A DNA stretch of 64,000 nt from Cellulophaga algicola DSM 14237 (GTDB lineage Bacteria > Bacteroidota > Bacteroidia > Flavobacteriales > Flavobacteriaceae). Below the pieces are notes generated by a model. The model was given only the letters and a program-made list of their open reading frames with translations. It was not told the DNA's origin and searched no databases. A program made the translations under genes and the position numbers. Below are positions 62,201 to 64,000 of the stretch, piece after piece. Within the stretch, counting starts at the first letter, position 1; the number at the start of each line of letters is the position of its first letter. The stretch spans positions 1,426,001 through 1,490,000 of the forward strand of contig NC_014934.1 in NCBI RefSeq assembly GCF_000186265.1, given 5' to 3'.

Positions 62201-62349
62201 CCATAATAGATTATAAAACGGGTGCTAGAAACATTTCTTATAAAGACCAAATAGATACTTATGCTTATGCCATTGAAGAAATGGGATATCAAATTAATAA
62301 AAAAATTATCATTTATATAAATGAAGAAATAATTCCTGAATTTATTTAA
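59224..62349 (+). CDS. UvrD/AddA-like helicase-nuclease
   Basis: A 1041-aa SF1 helicase with a C-terminal RecB-type nuclease. Motifs in order are Walker A A-S-A-G-S-G-K-T (near 11-18), motif Ia T-F-T-N-K-A, Walker B F-I-D-E-F-Q-D-T-S (near 390), G-D-A-K-Q-A-I-Y-R-W-R, N-Y-R-S, T-V-H-K-S-K-G-L-E and Y-V-A-L-T-R-A (near 805). The nuclease is marked by R-P-D-R-L and I-D-Y-K-T-G near the end, which keep the acidic and lysine residues of PD-(D/E)XK enzymes. It should process double-strand ends for recombination with an AddB-type partner, which is not adjacent. The start is GTG. Confidence 0.92.
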   Translation: MENTSYNIYNASAGSGKTYTLTKSYLKIILSSATSANYREILAITFTNKAVAEMKERIIDSLYDFGKVKTADHAPSMFLDLVKELHIDVETLQKRAKTRLKEILHNYAFFDVSTIDKFTHRLIRTFAKDLKLPQNFEVILDTNLLLSEAVDRLVNKAGVEPELTKVLIAFALEKANEDKSWDISRDIFDMGRELLFKEKYEDALEAIEQKNIGDFDALKKLLKTKIKKAEDDIQLAGKTNLQLMTDNGLELKDFKSSYFSKFMIDVAELKPTINFNAAWKQDFENTALYTKTLAEDKKATIDNLHQTFNKHFQVIKTSFFELAFLKNAYKNIVPLTVLNALQKELKNLELERDEIPLATFNSIISKEIKNQPVPFIYERLGEKYRHYFIDEFQDTSELQWSNLIPLIGNALESQDEKGNNGSLLLVGDAKQAIYRWRGGKAEQFLNLVHQTKNPFVNFPNVENLPANYRSYHEVINFNNSFFSTISANITNTVYKELYEEGNKQKVNNKEGGFIQISFIAEEDKNEDELYCNEVLQTITTLSEKKYPLKDICILVRDKKHGILLADFLSTNKIPIISSETLLLKNNPKVNFLANLLKFSVDSEDFEAAYALLFYLGEQTGQPKHAYISENLNQLERHLSNQYNFEINTLKQSSVYDGFEQAVKHFNLVDESDAYITYFLDEVLDVEYKQGASATLFLDYWEKKQDMLSISAPLEMDAVQIMTVHKSKGLEFEVVLFPYANSHIYKEIKPKTWLPVAAEEFNGFTDVLINKNKEIVNYSETAESIYNEEHEKLELDAFNVLYVALTRAVKCLFIFTKKEYEGKTENPKTDYYSGLFISYLKQRGVWQDLQLHYQFGQLDENKISNEVLHEQEEIKFQYSFKERTSFKIVTTSGMLWDTTAEAALSKGNTIHKILSLIETVDDITPCFEMLVKKGSLSTEEVPLLELKVRAIIEHRDLKEFYTKDAIVKNETDIITKNGIILRPDRLVIKENKATIIDYKTGARNISYKDQIDTYAYAIEEMGYQINKKIIIYINEEIIPEFI

Positions 62350-62358
62350 AATTAAAAC

Positions 62359-63552
62359 ATGTACGGAAACATTAAAAATTACTTGACAGAAGAACTAGAA
62401 AACATTAAAGAATCTGGTTTATTTAAGAAAGAAAGAATAATTACCTCACCTCAAGATGCAGTGATCACAATAAGCACGGGAGAAGAAGTGATTAACTTTT
62501 GTGCCAACAACTATCTAGGTTTATCATCACACCCAGAAGTAGTGCAAGCCGCAAAAGACACACTAGACAGCCATGGTTTTGGAATGTCATCAGTACGTTT
62601 CATTTGTGGAACTCAAGATATACACAAAACCCTAGAACATACAATAGCAGATTTTTATGAAACTGAAGACACTATATTGTATGCCGCAGCTTTTGATGCT
62701 AATGGTGGTGTATTTGAGCCCTTACTTTCTGGCGAAGATGCTATCATTTCAGATTCATTAAATCATGCTTCTATTATAGATGGCGTTAGGTTATGTAAAG
62801 CCATGCGTTATCGTTATGCAAATAATGATATGGCAGATCTAGAGGAACAATTAAAAAAAGCAAACGACGACGGTGCGCGTTTTAAAATAATAGTTACCGA
62901 TGGCGTGTTCTCTATGGATGGTGTTTTGGCGCCCCTAGATAAAATATGCGATTTAGCAGACAAATACGATGCCCTAGTCATGATAGACGAATGCCATTCT
63001 GCCGGCTATATTGGAGCTACCGGGAGAGGTACCTTAGAAGAAAAAGGTGTTTTAGGTAGAATAGATATTATTACAGGTACGCTTGGCAAAGCATTAGGTG
63101 GTGCTATGGGCGGTTATACTACAGGAAAAAAAGAGATTATTGAAATGTTACGCCAACGTTCCAGACCTTATTTGTTTTCAAACTCTCTAGCTCCGGCAAT
63201 TGTAGGTGCCTCTATAAAAGTGTTTGAAATGTTAAAAAGAGATACTTCCTTAAGAGATAAGTTAGAAGAAAACACGTTGTACTTCAAAAAAGGTATGAAA
63301 GCAGCTGGTTTTGATATTATCGAAGGAGACTCTGCAATTGTGCCTGTTATGCTCTACGATGCTAAATTATCGCAGCAAATGGCAGACCTATTATTGGAGA
63401 AAGGTATCTATGTAATTGGCTTCTTTTACCCTGTTGTACCTAAAGATAAGGCCAGAATTAGGGTTCAATTGTCTGCTGCACACACAAAAAAACACCTTGA
63501 TAAAGCAATTTCTGCCTTTACGGAGGTAGGGAAAACATTGAAAATCGTGTAA
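62359..63552 (+). CDS. kbl: Glycine C-acetyltransferase (2-amino-3-ketobutyrate CoA ligase)
   Basis: A 397-aa PLP enzyme cleaving 2-amino-3-oxobutyrate to glycine and acetyl-CoA, the second step of threonine breakdown. It has N-N-Y-L-G-L near 52, D-E-C-H-S-A-G-Y with the cofactor aspartate near 210, and the PLP lysine in [10 protein letters not shown] near 240. The first step enzyme (Tdh) is not in the window. It starts 9 nt after the helicase gene. Confidence 0.95.
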   Translation: MYGNIKNYLTEELENIKESGLFKKERIITSPQDAVITISTGEEVINFCANNYLGLSSHPEVVQAAKDTLDSHGFGMSSVRFICGTQDIHKTLEHTIADFYETEDTILYAAAFDANGGVFEPLLSGEDAIISDSLNHASIIDGVRLCKAMRYRYANNDMADLEEQLKKANDDGARFKIIVTDGVFSMDGVLAPLDKICDLADKYDALVMIDECHSAGYIGATGRGTLEEKGVLGRIDIITGTLGKALGGAMGGYTTGKKEIIEMLRQRSRPYLFSNSLAPAIVGASIKVFEMLKRDTSLRDKLEENTLYFKKGMKAAGFDIIEGDSAIVPVMLYDAKLSQQMADLLLEKGIYVIGFFYPVVPKDKARIRVQLSAAHTKKHLDKAISAFTEVGKTLKIV

Positions 63553-63601
63553 ATGCATCATTTAATGCTTTATATGTGTTAAAAAAAATAACAAATTGAT
63601 T

Positions 63602-63631
63602 TTGTTAATAATTCTTAACAACTTACATTTG
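63602..63631 (+). promoter_or_regulatory. Full Bacteroidota promoter of the outer-membrane protein gene
   Basis: TTG (63602-63604), 19 nt, then TACATTTG (63624-63631). This is the best complete -33/-7 pair in the window and lies 34 nt before the ATG at 63666, consistent with a highly expressed porin-like protein. Confidence 0.7.
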
Positions 63632-63665
63632 CAGCTAATAAACCCTTAAACTTAAATATAATAAA

Positions 63666-64000
63666 ATGAAACATCTTAGCAAATTATTGGTTGTTGCCCT
63701 ACTTTTTGTAGGATTTAACAGCATTCAAGCGCAAGACGAGAATAATCCATGGCAAGTTGGTTTTGGTGTAAACGCAATTGATGTTTATCCAACTAGTGAC
63801 TTCGTAGGTAGTTCTTTTGGAAATGAATATTTCAACGCTACTGATCACTGGAATATCCTTCCTTCTATCTCTTATGTATCTGTATCTAGATTCGTAGGTG
63901 ATGGTTTTTCTGTTGGAGCTAGAGGTTCTTTAAACAGAATTGACAAGTTAGGTGACGTATCTGTTGATGATTTATCTCACTACGCACTTGATGGTACTAT
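63666..64000 (+). CDS. Outer-membrane beta-barrel protein (OmpA-type), N-terminal part
   Basis: The gene runs off the window after about 111 codons. It begins with a signal peptide (about 1-22, ending I-Q-A-Q) and goes on with D-E-N-N-P-W-Q-V-G-F-G-V-N-A and further alternating strands typical of the N-terminal barrel of major flavobacterial OmpA-family proteins. A strong promoter precedes it. The peptidoglycan-binding C-terminus expected for this family is outside the window. Confidence 0.75.
   Translation, partial: MKHLSKLLVVALLFVGFNSIQAQDENNPWQVGFGVNAIDVYPTSDFVGSSFGNEYFNATDHWNILPSISYVSVSRFVGDGFSVGARGSLNRIDKLGDVSVDDLSHYALDGT

Overview
The window is AT-rich chromosomal DNA from a member of the Bacteroidota, most likely a marine Flavobacteriaceae. 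The evidence is the clade-specific gene set and order (acpP-fabF-rnc-IPExxxVDY-pyk, a complete MoxR/Bat aerotolerance operon, an IPExxxVDY protein, a plant-type acyl-ACP desaturase) and the many promoters with the Bacteroidota -7 box TAnnTTTG and no strong Shine-Dalgarno. The genus cannot be fixed from the sequence alone. No rRNA, tRNA, CRISPR array or insertion sequence was recognised.

Layout. 0-5 kb: end of a CAP-domain protein, 3-hydroxyanthranilate dioxygenase, a DUF1304 membrane protein, an ALDH7-type dehydrogenase, and an OmpA/helix-hairpin-helix pair. 5-12 kb (minus strand): acyl-ACP desaturase, PPP-type phosphatase, double zinc-ribbon membrane protein, SPFH-GYF protein, AlbA_2-type protein, SDR and aldo/keto reductase. 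12-21 kb: MoxR, DUF58, a 550-aa membrane protein and BatA-E in one operon. 21-27 kb: two SulP anion transporters enclosing a universal stress protein and two beta-carbonic anhydrases, read as a bicarbonate/CO2 module. 27-36 kb: pheS with a small companion gene, then a MarR-AcrA-AcrB-OMF-TetR efflux operon with a palindromic operator at its promoter.

36-43 kb is accessory. A decayed DUF6090-like gene, several unrecognised secreted or membrane proteins and an Abi_2/HEPN abortive-infection protein lie one or two at a time between long non-coding spacers, one of which is bounded by inverted repeats. 43-57.6 kb returns to core genes: CYTH protein, dinB, a cupredoxin/AhpD-like/54-aa small-protein cluster next to an AraC regulator, pyk, rnc, fabF, acpP, purN, rnhA, an S10 peptidase, a PfkB kinase and a long PurF-like amidotransferase. 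58.5-64 kb: sodA, an AddA-like helicase-nuclease, kbl and the start of an outer-membrane protein.

The most striking signal is between the PurF-like gene and sodA (57.7-58.4 kb): four tandem, non-adjacent copies of a 70-nt unit. Each has its own TAnnTTTR -7 box at exactly the same distance, a 39-nt core that is invariant except at one position, and a terminator hairpin whose stem changes by compensatory substitutions. The spacers between copies are essentially unrelated. This is best read as a family of four independently transcribed small RNAs held by selection, and it may be undescribed.
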